A stretch of 64,000 nucleotides of DNA from Streptomyces sp. NBC_00223 (GCF_036199905.1 NZ_CP108109.1:1054001-1118000); one strand, 5' to 3'; shown: positions 26,016-34,887, counted from the first letter of the stretch. Notes: generated by a model not told the origin, from the sequence alone. Numbers and translations: made by a program.

Positions 26016-26472
26016 CGGCCGATCACCACTCCCGTTTCTGCTCACACCGATCCGCCATCCCCCGAAGCTTCTGTGATGCCGGAGTCCCGTGACGCGATGC
26101 CGACACACCCGCTCGAACGACCGAGCCGCACCGCAAGGCTCCGCCTCACCCAATCCACGAGCTGCCTCGTCACCCGCCCCGCCGAGTCGACTTCCAAGGG
26201 ATCCTTCGTCAGCCGACACACCGTCATGTCGAGGTCCACCGTAGAGCGTGAAGTGGTCATCCGCCCACGACCGGTCCGGAAAGGAAGCGCGGAAGCCCGC
26301 CCGGAACAGACAGTACGCGGCCTACTACCGCCTTTTCCCGGTCGGACCAAATCCCGGATTCGGCAGATCCTTCCCCCAACACCTTCCGGACCCGAAGGAG
26401 CCCCGTGATGACCAGCAGAAGAGCGCCGAGCGCCCTGACCCGCTCTGCTCGCTCTCACCCCCTGGATCCACC
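26016..26472. promoter_or_regulatory. Divergent intergenic region with a partial third leader element
   Basis: About 450 bases between the NB-ARC gene (minus) and the 26473 operon (plus). The segment 26344-26370 (GGACCAAATC to GGCAGATCC) matches 21 of 27 positions of the loop and right arm of the hairpin element at 10337-10373, again ahead of an operon, but its left arm is not recognisable. The rest shows no gene with a ribosome-binding site; a long open frame entering from 26248 was not used because the family-like protein begins at 26473. Confidence 0.45.
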
Positions 26473-27078
26473 ATGTCCGAACCCAGCAAGGCCGCCCCCG
26501 CCCCCGACCACGAGCCGTTCCGCGTCCCCGACGAGGATCTCGATGACCTGGCCAGCACGCTCGCCAGGACCATGGACGAGGTCCGCCAGCACGGTGTCAT
26601 CCTCGACCGCCTCAGCACCGAACCCGAGCCTCCCGCCCGGTCGGCCGCCGAGTCCGGTCCCGCCGACGCCGCCACGGAGACCGAACGAGCAGACGGCCCC
26701 GCCTCGCTGTTCATCCTCGCCCTGGGGGGCGAGGCGTACGCCACCGAGCTGGCCGCGCTCGCCGGCTGGGTGCACTACCTGTTCCTGCCGGTCTACGGGC
26801 GGGAGATCAGTACCACCCGCCCGTGGTGCGAGCAGTGGTACGAGCACCCCGAGGCCGTCGCCCGGCTGCACGCGCTGTGGCTGGCCTGGCAGCAGTTCAC
26901 CGACGCCGAGGCGGGACTGTCCGGTCCCTCTGTCTGGCACCGCGACCACCTCGACCAGACCCTCGCCCATTTGCGGGCTCCTGATGGGCCGTTCGCGGCG
27001 TGCACGACCAGCCCGGCCCGCCCGACCCACCGTGTGCTGGCCACTCCGGCACCCCGGCAGTGGGGGCTGGCCGCGTGA
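26473..27078 (+). CDS. DUF4913 family protein, 201 aa
   Basis: The start MSEPSKAAPAPDHEPFRVPD leads to a helical stretch (EDLDDLASTLARTMDEVRQHGVILDRL) and the DUF4913 core near residues 80-175: GWVHYLFLPVYGREI, RPWCEQWYEHPEAVARLHALWLAWQ, GPSVWHRDHLDQTLAHLRAPDGPFAAC. DUF4913 proteins are common on actinobacterial conjugative plasmids and integrated elements; their role is not known. First gene of the long plus-strand run to 36741. Confidence 0.85.
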   Translation: MSEPSKAAPAPDHEPFRVPDEDLDDLASTLARTMDEVRQHGVILDRLSTEPEPPARSAAESGPADAATETERADGPASLFILALGGEAYATELAALAGWVHYLFLPVYGREISTTRPWCEQWYEHPEAVARLHALWLAWQQFTDAEAGLSGPSVWHRDHLDQTLAHLRAPDGPFAACTTSPARPTHRVLATPAPRQWGLAA

Positions 27079-27842
27079 CTGCCGAACCCGACTTCGCCCT
27101 GGATGATCTCGATCCCGCCGATCTCGACTCCGAGCAGGCCGAAAGCGTCCTGTGGGCCGGTGACCTGTACGTCCTGGCCGAATACCACACCACCCCGCAC
27201 GGTTCGCACAGCTACTTCGTCGCCCACGACCAGTCGGCGACCTGGGGGGCGCCGGGGGCGCCGCAACTCGTCGCGGTCAAGATCGCCCGTAATTTCAGCC
27301 TGGGCACGTTCACCCTGGAGAGCGCCTGTCACGCGGCGCTGCCGTTCGCTCAATCCTGGCTGATCGAGCGCGGCTGCCCGCCGGAGAAGATCACCGTGCG
27401 GGACGGCGACTTCATGGCGGCCGCCGACGACCTCACCGGTCGTATCGAGCAGAAGGTCCGTGACGGCGGTCAGCGCTACGAAGTGCTGGAGACCCAGACC
27501 TGGGACTACGACCCGTGCGAGACCTGGACCCTGGCCCGCGACACCCTCGCGGCCCAGGACCCGATTCGGGTCTTCCTCGAACAGGGCAACCCCGAGGCGT
27601 TCACCTACACCCTGCGCGAGGGGGCGTTCCCCGACGAGGACACCGCCCAGGACTGGCTCGACGACCGCAACAGCCCCCTGCCGGGGCCGCCCGAAGACCG
27701 CAACGACGCCGAGGGACTCCGCACCCGGGCCGCGCTCACCCGCTCCGCCGGACCAGTGCGCGGGGCCGCCTGCGGACTCGACCGCGGCCCCGTACCGTCC
27801 ACCCCCGCTGTGCGGCAGCAGGACCCGGGGAGGTCGCGGTGA
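27075..27842 (+). CDS. Plasmid-type hypothetical protein, 255 aa
   Basis: The GTG overlaps the DUF4913 stop. The protein MTAEPDFALDDLDPADLDSE contains a compact alpha/beta domain (LYVLAEYHTTPHGSHSYFVA, PQLVAVKIARNFSLGTFTLES, AALPFAQSWLIERGCPPEKI) and an acidic C-terminal half (FTYTLREGAFPDEDTAQDWLDDRN). No catalytic motif was recognised. The tight overlap with DUF4913 and with the next gene (GTGA at 27839) shows a translationally coupled trio. Confidence 0.7.
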   Translation: MTAEPDFALDDLDPADLDSEQAESVLWAGDLYVLAEYHTTPHGSHSYFVAHDQSATWGAPGAPQLVAVKIARNFSLGTFTLESACHAALPFAQSWLIERGCPPEKITVRDGDFMAAADDLTGRIEQKVRDGGQRYEVLETQTWDYDPCETWTLARDTLAAQDPIRVFLEQGNPEAFTYTLREGAFPDEDTAQDWLDDRNSPLPGPPEDRNDAEGLRTRAALTRSAGPVRGAACGLDRGPVPSTPAVRQQDPGRSR

Positions 27843-28321
27843 CCTTCGCCCGCCGCGCCTTCGCCGCCCACCCCGACGCCATCACGGACCTGCGCAATCT
27901 TCCCGAGCCGATACGGGACCAGGCGCTGCTGCACCTGCAGGACCTCGTCCACGGTGAGCCGGTGGCCAAGCGGCTGACCGGGCGCCTCGAAGGGTTCCAC
28001 AAGGTGATTCTCGGGGTGGGATCGGACTGGGCCAGTCACCGGCTGGTGGTGCAGTTCCGTCCCGCGCCCGCCACCTCGAAGCACGAGCGCGAGGTGTACC
28101 TGGTCGCGGCCGGCCCCCGCGCGGACTACGAGGTCTACCGCACCGCCCAGCAGCGCACCGGCCGCACCCAGACCCCGCCACTCGATCCGGCTACCGAGGC
28201 CCGCGTCCGCGCCGCCCGCGCCCGCTCCCCCCACGCCGGCGCACTCACGCCCTCCGACCAGTCCGTACCGGTCGCGTACAGCACCAGCACACCCAACACC
28301 GCCCGAAAGGCCCTGCGATGA
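27839..28321 (+). CDS. RelE/ParE-like small protein, 160 aa
   Basis: Residues 1-100 look like a RelE/ParE fold: MTFARRAFAAHPDAITDLRN, LPEPIRDQALLHLQDLVHGE, RLTGRLEGFHKVILGVGSDW, HRLVVQFRPAP, REVYLVAAGPRADYEVYRTA. These are the pattern of helix pair, central strands carrying the substrate, and a final tail. No small antitoxin gene is adjacent; the upstream partner is 255 residues. It may be a plasmid stability toxin or a degenerate relative. The C-terminal 45 residues are disordered. Confidence 0.55.
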   Translation: MTFARRAFAAHPDAITDLRNLPEPIRDQALLHLQDLVHGEPVAKRLTGRLEGFHKVILGVGSDWASHRLVVQFRPAPATSKHEREVYLVAAGPRADYEVYRTAQQRTGRTQTPPLDPATEARVRAARARSPHAGALTPSDQSVPVAYSTSTPNTARKALR

Positions 28322-29001
28322 CTGCCGACCGCACCCCTCTGGACCGGACCGGGATGGCCGAACTGCTCGACCGTGCCGGGCACAGCATCTCCGGCATCCT
28401 GACCGCCGAGTACGCCGCCCCCACCAGCCGTCCCTACCTGCGTCCGGTCCTCGGCGTGCTGCTGACCGGCCCCGGCGTCGTCGCCGAGCTGACGGACCGG
28501 CTCGAAACGCTCGTCGCGGAACCGCTGCCTGCCAGCAGCGGCGGGCTGTTCACCCTGGCCTCCTACGCCTCCGCTCTCGGCTGGCTGACCGAGAGCCTGG
28601 TGGAGCTGACCACCACGGTGGATCTCATTCCCGGACTGATCGACTCGGTGACCCAGGCCGTCCTCGGCAGCGCGCAGGAGGCCGAAGCCGAGGGAACGGA
28701 AGACCTGTTCGAGGACTTCGGCGTCTTCTTCACCGACGAGCAGTGGGACACCGTCGCCGACGCCGCCGCCACGGCCGGGCTGACCGTCGAGGGATACGTG
28801 GCAGCGGCCGGGCTGGCTTACGCCGCCGCTTTGACGTTCCGGACCGACTGTGCGGAGATCGTCTCCGGTCTGCGCCAGGACGCGGCGTACGTCGCCACCG
28901 AGTCTTCCCTCGACCACGCCGCCACCGGCGAGGACCCCGGCAGTCTGCCCACCCTGGTCCGCTCCCTGCTCACCCGCATGGAGATGGAGGACGTCCAGTG
29001 A
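28318..29001 (+). CDS. Plasmid-type hypothetical protein, 227 aa
   Basis: The ATG overlaps the previous stop (ATGA). MTADRTPLDRTGMAELLDRA opens a protein of short helices with a hydrophobic middle (LFTLASYASALGWLTESLVEL, DLIPGLIDSVTQAVLGS) and an acidic spacer (EAEAEGTEDLFEDFGVFFTDEQ). The hydrophobic parts are too polar to be clear membrane helices. The C-terminus is amphipathic. No family was recognised. Confidence 0.65.
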   Translation: MTADRTPLDRTGMAELLDRAGHSISGILTAEYAAPTSRPYLRPVLGVLLTGPGVVAELTDRLETLVAEPLPASSGGLFTLASYASALGWLTESLVELTTTVDLIPGLIDSVTQAVLGSAQEAEAEGTEDLFEDFGVFFTDEQWDTVADAAATAGLTVEGYVAAAGLAYAAALTFRTDCAEIVSGLRQDAAYVATESSLDHAATGEDPGSLPTLVRSLLTRMEMEDVQ

Positions 29002-29848
29002 ACCCCCACGACCCCGCCATCCGGCCCGGCGCCCACCTGGTCGCCGCCGAACTCGGCCTGGGGGTCCCTGGGACCTCACCCGTCATCTGCCGCACGAACC
29101 CCTGGGCATCGTGGGCCGGATGGTCGCCACCGCCGCGCAGGAGGTCGACGACCTGCACAGCGACCTGATCCGTACCGCCCAGGCCACGATCGACCTACTC
29201 GAACCCCTCCGCCAGGGCAAAGCCCCCCAGATACGCGGGTCGTACGGAGTCCTGGGCGCCGCCGGCCCGCGGATCGAACGGCTCGCGACCCGGCGAGGCG
29301 CGGCCTACGAGCACCTGGCCCGCGCGGTGTCCGCCTACCGGCGGCTGCTTCCCGAAACAGCCGTTGAAGCAGCATCCGCCGGGCTAGGCCGGAACCGGAA
29401 ACAGACGACCGGTCAGGCACCGGGCCACGACGACGACTGGGCCGTTGCTGGCGACCGGCAGACCAGGGCCCTGCGGGCAGTCGAGCAGGGTGGGCTTCTC
29501 TTGAAGCAGAGCGCGCTGCCCGAGCAGGACCGGTATCTCTCCGGCGGCAGCGGTGTCACGGTCCCGGTCTGGGTCCAGACCGTCGAGCGGATGCTCGCCG
29601 ACGGCCTGCTCGAGGCGGACACCAGCACCACGCCCATACAGGGACAGCTCCTGTCGCTAACCCCGCTGGGCCTGGAAGCCCTACGTGCCGCCGACGATGT
29701 CGCCGCCCGCGCCGCACGCGCCCAGGACCCGCGCGCCGCCGCAGCCCTCAGCCGCAGCGCGAGGAGCACCCGTCCCTTCTCGCCGGCGGACACCCCCGCC
29801 GCCGAGGCCGGGGCCACCGGTCAGGCGAAGCCGACCCGCACCCGCTGA
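28998..29848 (+). pseudogene. Plasmid-type hypothetical protein, one base missing near 29066
   Basis: The GTG overlaps the previous stop and begins VNPHDPAIRPGAHLVAAELG. The good frame then changes to PWDLTRHLPHEPLGIVGRMV. Adding one C to the CCC at 29066-29068 joins them without loss. The reconstructed product is about 283 residues: a helical N-terminal half (EVDDLHSDLIRTAQATIDLLE) and a winged-helix-like C-terminal part (QTRALRAVEQGGLLLKQ, WVQTVERMLADGLLEADTST, LLSLTPLGLEALRAADDV). If the base is truly missing, translation could restart at the ATG at 29119. Confidence 0.6.
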
Positions 29849-29876
29849 CTGCTGCCTCCGTACGAAAGGAACGTCC

Positions 29877-30413
29877 ATGTCCACCGTGACCCACACCCGC
29901 CGTCTGGTCGAGCACCGGTACGGCCGCCCGCTGGAGGATCTGCGGCGCGACGCCGCACGCAGCCGCTCGGACGACCCCGTCCTACCAGTCGTACTGCGCC
30001 GCCTCGACGCCCTCACCCGGACCGGCGAACAGACCCGCGCCGCACGCCGCTCCCTCCACGCCGCCTGGCAGGACGCCCGCGCCGACGGATACACCCGGGA
30101 CGATCGCCTGCGGCCCTGTATCGCCGAACTCCTCGACCTGGAACGGCAGGAGCAGTCCCACGCCGAGGCGGTGTGGGACCTGCTCGACATCCGCCTGCTG
30201 CTGGAGCAGCCCGGTGCCGGTCCTTCGTCCCGGCGAACCGGTCCCGCCTCCGAGGACGCAGACCTGATGGACGCCGCCCGCGAGGCCGCCGACCTCCTGC
30301 CGCGCCTCACCCGCGACGCACTGCGCCCGGCCCTGCACGACTACGGCATCCACATCAGCAACCGCCGCCTCGGCCTCCTTCTCCAGCAGCTCCGCGCGGA
30401 GCGCACCCGCTGA
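29877..30413 (+). CDS. Plasmid-type hypothetical protein, 178 aa, helical
   Basis: ATG at 29877 follows GAAAGGAACGTCC. MSTVTHTRRLVEHRYGRPLE continues in charged helices (LEDLRRDAARSRSDDPVL, RSLHAAWQDARADGYTRDDRL, LLDLERQEQSHAEAVWDLLDI, ALHDYGIHISNRRLGLLLQQL). No membrane segment or enzymatic motif is visible. It may be structural or DNA-associated. Nothing more can be inferred from sequence. Confidence 0.65.
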   Translation: MSTVTHTRRLVEHRYGRPLEDLRRDAARSRSDDPVLPVVLRRLDALTRTGEQTRAARRSLHAAWQDARADGYTRDDRLRPCIAELLDLERQEQSHAEAVWDLLDIRLLLEQPGAGPSSRRTGPASEDADLMDAAREAADLLPRLTRDALRPALHDYGIHISNRRLGLLLQQLRAERTR

Positions 30414-30456
30414 ACCGCCCGCCCTTCTGTAGCTTCCCGACCTCATGGAGTACTCC

Positions 30457-31290
30457 GTGTCCGCCATCGTTCAGCCCGGCACCCCGCAAATCAGCGCCGT
30501 TGACGCCCAGCGCGTCGAGAACACGCTGTCCCTGATCGCACCGAAATGGACCACCTGGGTGGTGCAGACCCTCGCCCAGCAGAACGAGCCGATGCGGGTG
30601 CGGGACATCAGCGCCCGGATTCCCTTTACCAGCCAGCCGGTCCTCAGCAAGCGGCTGGCCCAGATGCAGACCGACGGGCTCGTCACCCGTGCCGAAGATC
30701 TCCGTGGCGCCCCGTACCAGCTCACCAGGGCCGGCGCCTCACTGTCCCAGGTCCATCAGGCTCTGGCCCACTGGTCCCAGGCCCACCTCCCGCTCGGTCC
30801 GACGGCCGGGGCCGAGCGTGTGGAGGACGCGTTGCGCCGACTCCAACTTCGCCACACGACCGCCGTGATCCAGTCCCTCGACGAGGGGCCCATGCGCTTC
30901 GTCCGTATCACCGAGGCGGTCGGTCTGGACGACCCCTACACCTGGCAGCGCCTGATCCGTCTCCAGGCCGACGGCCTGGTCACCCGCACCGGCCCCCGCC
31001 ACGGCGACCCCTACACCCTCACCGCCGCCGGCCAGGCCCTGGGCCCGGTCTACGTTGCCGTCGAGCACTGGGGCAACCCCACCGCCGCAACCCGGCTCAC
31101 CGCCCATCCTGTTGCGACCGCCACCCGTACCCATGCCCCGCGCCCGCCCGGCTCGGACGGGATACGGACCGCGGCGGCCCTGCGCCGCAGTCCCGCCGCA
31201 CCGAACGGCCTGTTCAGCCACGCCCCAGCACCGCAACCGCGGGTGCCGGTCACCATCACCACCCGATCCACCCCTTCCCGCGGCAGGTGA
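30457..31290 (+). CDS. Double HxlR-type winged-helix regulator, 277 aa
   Basis: Two HxlR domains in tandem: residues about 15-105 (VENTLSLIAPKWTTWVVQTL, RVRDISARIPFTSQPVLSKRL, MQTDGLVTRAEDLRGAPYQLT) and 120-205 (VEDALRRLQLRHTTAVIQSL, RFVRITEAVGLDDPYTWQRL, LQADGLVTRTGPRHGDPYTLT). HxlR proteins normally have one domain and dimerise; here the duplication would give a one-chain DNA reader. The redox Cys found in many HxlR proteins is absent. GTG at 30457 is preceded by GGAG; ATG at 30445 is in frame. It probably controls this plasmid-type operon. Confidence 0.8.
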   Translation: MSAIVQPGTPQISAVDAQRVENTLSLIAPKWTTWVVQTLAQQNEPMRVRDISARIPFTSQPVLSKRLAQMQTDGLVTRAEDLRGAPYQLTRAGASLSQVHQALAHWSQAHLPLGPTAGAERVEDALRRLQLRHTTAVIQSLDEGPMRFVRITEAVGLDDPYTWQRLIRLQADGLVTRTGPRHGDPYTLTAAGQALGPVYVAVEHWGNPTAATRLTAHPVATATRTHAPRPPGSDGIRTAAALRRSPAAPNGLFSHAPAPQPRVPVTITTRSTPSRGR

Positions 31291-31407
31291 CCCCCATGGA
31301 CGCCAGCACCAGAACCAGAACCAGAACCACCGTCCCGCCGGTCCTCGTCCCTCGCGCCGCTCCCGGCTGCGCGCGGGCCCCACCACCCCACCCCGGAGCG
31401 CACTTTC

Positions 31408-32253
31408 ATGAACACCCAGCAGCCCGACGACCAGCACCCCGACCCGCAGCTCCTGGTCAGCCCCCTGTACCTGGCCGGGCGCGGCAACCCCGACGCCGTC
31501 TCCAACGCCCTGTCCGCACAAAGCAACTGGAGCCAGGCCACCACCGCCTCCGGGCACCTGTTCATCAGCCCCCGCCAGGACCTGTACGCCGCCCATCTGC
31601 CCGATACCTCCTGGGGCGGCTGGACGTTCACCCAGTACAACGCACCGCTCGGCATGCCGGAATGGTCGGCCCGCTTCAGCCGGGACACTCCCACCGAGAT
31701 CGTCGCGGCCTTCACCCACGCACTGGCCGAGTGCGTTGCCGACGACCACTACCCGGGTCAGCTCGGCCCGTACGACCAGGCTCCCTCACCGGCCGCCATC
31801 CCCGCCGAACGCGGCTGGCACAACGCCGACACCGACATGGACCTGCGCCGGCGCTCACCCGACGGACACGCCTGCCTCAGCCAGCGCGGCTACGACCTCG
31901 ACGACTACGACGAACTGGACGGCAACGGCCAGGCGATGTGGACGATGTCCGCCTGTGTGGACGAGGTGAACGGCGAGTGCTGGGAGGCCGAATTCACCAG
32001 CCGCACGCCCCTGCACCTGGTCACCGAGACCGTGCGGGCGTTCAGCAGCACCGAGCCCGTCGAGCGGCCCCGCTCCGGCATCCCGGAGCGGAACCTGCCC
32101 TACGTCACCACCACGCCCGCCCCCGAACCGGGCCCCGACCACCGCCGCTCGGCCGCGCTCGCCCGCACCCCGCACACCCACCCGACCACCACCCCGCCCA
32201 CCGGCACGACCATCCCCGATTCCGCCCCGCCCGTGCCCTTCCGGCGCCGCTGA
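31408..32253 (+). CDS. DUF317-like protein A, 281 aa
   Basis: The sequence PQLLVSPLYLAGRGNPDAV, then HLFISPRQDLYAAHLPDTSWGGWTF and PEWSARFSRDTPTEIVAAFTHALAE, follows the DUF317 layout: a VxPxYLAG strand, a solvent-exposed D/E-rich middle and a TPxEIVAAFxxAL helix. A second DUF317-like half lies at residues about 125-225 (AERGWHNADTDMDLRRRSPDGH, ECWEAEFTSRTPLHLVTETVRAF). The tail is Pro/Thr-rich. First of four related genes in 4 kb. DUF317 proteins are abundant on Streptomyces plasmids and have no known function. Confidence 0.8.
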   Translation: MNTQQPDDQHPDPQLLVSPLYLAGRGNPDAVSNALSAQSNWSQATTASGHLFISPRQDLYAAHLPDTSWGGWTFTQYNAPLGMPEWSARFSRDTPTEIVAAFTHALAECVADDHYPGQLGPYDQAPSPAAIPAERGWHNADTDMDLRRRSPDGHACLSQRGYDLDDYDELDGNGQAMWTMSACVDEVNGECWEAEFTSRTPLHLVTETVRAFSSTEPVERPRSGIPERNLPYVTTTPAPEPGPDHRRSAALARTPHTHPTTTPPTGTTIPDSAPPVPFRRR

Positions 32254-32272
32254 CCACCGGAGGAGCAGTCCT

Positions 32273-33211
32273 ATGCCGTACACGGCAAACGCCTATCCGT
32301 GGGCCGAGTACCACGTAACGCCCCGCTACCTGGCCGGGTCCAGCGGAACCGGAGACGCCGGCTTCGCACCCGTCGCCCACTGGCCGCACCACCACCTGGA
32401 CGAAGGCCCCTGCCAGCTCCTGGTCACCTCACCCGACGGACGCATCCGCATCGGCTGGTTCGGCGACGACTTCGAGCTGTGGAAAGTCACCGCGGCCGAG
32501 GACGCCGTCTCCGCGCCCCGCTGGACCGCGACCTTCAACCACGTCACCCCGGCAGAGATCGTCGCCGGACTCACCACCGCCCTGGCCCGCGACTACGCCG
32601 AAACCGACGCCGCCGAGGGCAACGCCCGCTTCCTGAACCGCCCGTCGCTGTACTGGGCCGACCGCATCCAGCCTCTGACCGATGCCGGCTGGACGTACGA
32701 CGGCGCGGCCGAGCGCGGCACAGTCGAGATCATCGCCCCCGATCAGCAAGCGGGCGTTCTGATCGACAACCGCCTCTCGGGCTGGGATGACGAGACCGTG
32801 ACGCTGTGGGCCGGGCCCCCGGGCTGGGGCACCCGCGCGGAGGCCGTCTTCACCGCCCGCACCCCCTCCCACCTGATCGCCGCCACCGCCGCCGCCATGG
32901 CCGACCCGGCGCCGGTAGTCCGGGAACGCCATGCGATCGACCGCGCCATGGAGCACCTGGTCACCCTCACTCCCGTCCACCCCTCCGCACCGGCAGCCCC
33001 GCGGGCACCGACGCCGCTCGATGTGCGCCGCACTGCCGTCACCCAGGCCGTCCAACGCGCCGTACAAACCCGCCAGACTCCGGCTGACCTCCGCGTCCGG
33101 GCCGCCCGCAGCCGCACCGCGATCCCGGCATCCAACCGGTCGGCCAGTCCCGGGCCAACCCCCGGGTCCAGCCCGCCGGCCAGCCGGCCGGCCCCGGCTC
33201 GCCACCGCTGA
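32273..33211 (+). CDS. DUF317-like protein B, 312 aa
   Basis: The protein starts MPYTANAYPWAEYHVTPRYL, the normal DUF317 N-terminal strand. It continues QLLVTSPDGRIRIGWFGDDFELWKVTA, RWTATFNHVTPAEIVAGLTTALA, and a second half (DAGWTYDGAAERGTVEIIAPDQ, AEAVFTARTPSHLIAATAAAM). GAGGAGCAGTCCT precedes the ATG. The similarity to the neighbours on each side indicates tandem duplication. The C-terminal 80 residues are low-complexity. Confidence 0.85.
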   Translation: MPYTANAYPWAEYHVTPRYLAGSSGTGDAGFAPVAHWPHHHLDEGPCQLLVTSPDGRIRIGWFGDDFELWKVTAAEDAVSAPRWTATFNHVTPAEIVAGLTTALARDYAETDAAEGNARFLNRPSLYWADRIQPLTDAGWTYDGAAERGTVEIIAPDQQAGVLIDNRLSGWDDETVTLWAGPPGWGTRAEAVFTARTPSHLIAATAAAMADPAPVVRERHAIDRAMEHLVTLTPVHPSAPAAPRAPTPLDVRRTAVTQAVQRAVQTRQTPADLRVRAARSRTAIPASNRSASPGPTPGSSPPASRPAPARHR

Positions 33212-33227
33212 ACTTCGGGAGGAAGCC

Positions 33228-34094
33228 ATGGTCTACGACCCCAACGGCGAGCGGTGGCGCGAGTTCCACGTCACGCCCCGCTACCTCGCCGGACCCACCG
33301 AAACCGGCGAACCCGCACTTCGCCCCCTGCTCGGCCAGGGCTGGACCCGGACCCACGACAAGCTGGGCAACATCTATGCCGACGCCCCGGACCAGCGGGT
33401 CCGGCTCGGGTATCTGCCCGAAGGCGAGGACGACGCACTGTGGAAGATCACCGCGTACTCCGACTCCTTCGCCACGGCCCGCTGGCTGGTCACCTTCCAG
33501 GACAGCGCCCCGACCGAGATCGTCGCGGGCTTCACCACCGCGCTCGCCGCCGCCTACGCCCAGGGCCCGGACTCCTACCTCCACTACAGCGACGACTACC
33601 AAGCGGTGATGAACGTCATCGCTCCGCTGGCGGCGGCCGGGTGGAGCCAGCGCTTCGGAATCGACGACGTCTTCACCGTCCGCTCCCCGGACGGCCTGGC
33701 CGAGGTCCAACTGCGCCGCAGCCTGCTCGACCACGACGACGAGATGACGGGGTACCAGGAGCGCTGGCTCACCCTTGCCGGCCCGCCCGGCAACCAGTGG
33801 TACGCCACCGCCTCCTCCCTCACTCCCGAGGGCCTGGTCGCGGCGATGAACACTGCCCTGACCGACCCCGCCCCGCTCATCCGCTACGGCGACGACCTGC
33901 GGCACCTGCCGCCACAGGCAACCGCGACCCCGGTCACGCCCATCGTGCCGACACTGCTGGACATCCTCCGCGCCCACGCCGCCAACGCCCGTACCACCTT
34001 CGCGCTGCCCGGCACGGCCACCCGGCCCGTCATCCCGGGACCACACCAGCCCCCCGCTCCGCAACACCCGCAGCACCCCGGGCCGGGCCGCTGA
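33228..34094 (+). CDS. DUF317-like protein C, 288 aa
   Basis: ATG at 33228 follows GGGAGGAAGCC. REFHVTPRYLAGPTETGEP opens the first DUF317 unit (RVRLGYLPEGEDDALWKITA, RWLVTFQDSAPTEIVAGFTTALAAAYA); the second follows at residues about 130-225 (AAAGWSQRFGIDDVFTVRSPDG, NQWYATASSLTPEGLVAAMNTAL). It is closest to the protein at 32273. The paralog set A-B-C plus the short form at 35106 suggests a family that diversifies on this element. Confidence 0.85.
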   Translation: MVYDPNGERWREFHVTPRYLAGPTETGEPALRPLLGQGWTRTHDKLGNIYADAPDQRVRLGYLPEGEDDALWKITAYSDSFATARWLVTFQDSAPTEIVAGFTTALAAAYAQGPDSYLHYSDDYQAVMNVIAPLAAAGWSQRFGIDDVFTVRSPDGLAEVQLRRSLLDHDDEMTGYQERWLTLAGPPGNQWYATASSLTPEGLVAAMNTALTDPAPLIRYGDDLRHLPPQATATPVTPIVPTLLDILRAHAANARTTFALPGTATRPVIPGPHQPPAPQHPQHPGPGR

Positions 34095-34127
34095 CCCAAA
34101 CCCCCTCCGAGCAGAAGGAATTCACCC

Positions 34128-34616
34128 ATGCCCAAAACCACGGTCTTCGACCAGGCCACCGCGATGATCGAGAAAGCCTGGGCCCAGCCCATCGAGGAAC
34201 TGGAGACCATCGCGGTCCAACACCCGATTCAGGACCCGCTGCTGCGCTCGGCGATGCATATCCGCTCCGTGCTCGTCGTGTCGTCCAATGCGGTCGTCGT
34301 GCATCAGGACCGCCTGCACGCCATGACCCGGCCCGGCCAGGCGCCGGCCTTCTACGACCTGGAACGGATCACCAGGTCTGCGGCGGACCTGCGAGTCGCC
34401 CAAGCCGAAAGCCGCACGGCCCTGCAGGCGATCGGCTGCGTCATCGACGCCCGCGAAGCCACCCTGCCCGCCGAACGGGAACCGGCGATCCGCCTGGCCC
34501 AGGCAGCAGTCGCCCGATCCGCCCACACACCACGCGCCCCGGGCCAACTACCCGGTCAGCCCGCCGGTCCGGCCACAGCCAGCCCGCCGGTGGCCGCGAA
34601 CGGGCCCCGCCGGTAA
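34128..34616 (+). CDS. Plasmid-type hypothetical protein, 162 aa, helical
   Basis: Starts MPKTTVFDQATAMIEKAWAQ after AGAAGGAATTCACCC. It is helical throughout (PIEELETIAVQHPIQDPLL, RSAMHIRSVLVVSSNAVVVHQ, ERITRSAADLRVAQAESRTALQAIG) with a Pro/Ala-rich end. A single moderately hydrophobic stretch near residue 48 is too short for a membrane helix. No family was recognised. Confidence 0.65.
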   Translation: MPKTTVFDQATAMIEKAWAQPIEELETIAVQHPIQDPLLRSAMHIRSVLVVSSNAVVVHQDRLHAMTRPGQAPAFYDLERITRSAADLRVAQAESRTALQAIGCVIDAREATLPAEREPAIRLAQAAVARSAHTPRAPGQLPGQPAGPATASPPVAANGPRR

Positions 34617-34620
34617 CCGC

Positions 34621-34887
34621 TCAGCCCGCCGGCTCGTCACGGTGGACGTCCCAGAGGCGGGCGCCCACCGCGCGGGCCAGCTCCTCCACCGTCATCTCCA
34701 CGCTCCGCCCGTCCGCAGCCCGTTGCTCCACCGCCGTGTCCGCTTCTGCCTCCGGGGCGGTGAGGCCCACGGCCCACTGGCCGTCGGCGACCATCGCGAT
34801 GTCGCCGACCGTCCACGGCCGCCCCGAGGCCCGGATCTTGCGCTCCAGCCCGGCGCCGTCCCCGTGTCTGCTGCCCGCCTCCGCCAT
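34621..34887 (-). CDS. Small hypothetical protein on the opposite strand, 88 aa
   Basis: The only minus-strand gene inside the long plus-strand run. The protein starts MAEAGSRHGDGAGLERKIRA and has a strand-rich core (SGRPWTVGDIAMVADGQWAVGL) and a helical end (SVEMTVEELARAVGARLWDVHRDE). GGGGAGCAGGC precedes its ATG on the minus strand. Its opposite orientation could make it a repressor or antitoxin-like component, but nothing specific is visible. Confidence 0.5.
   Translation of the reverse strand: MAEAGSRHGDGAGLERKIRASGRPWTVGDIAMVADGQWAVGLTAPEAEADTAVEQRAADGRSVEMTVEELARAVGARLWDVHRDEPAG

Noticed and set aside
27839..28321. Classical type II toxin-antitoxin pair
   Set aside because: The RelE-like gene has no small antitoxin neighbour; both adjoining genes are larger than 220 codons with other patterns. 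Only the fold resemblance is reported.
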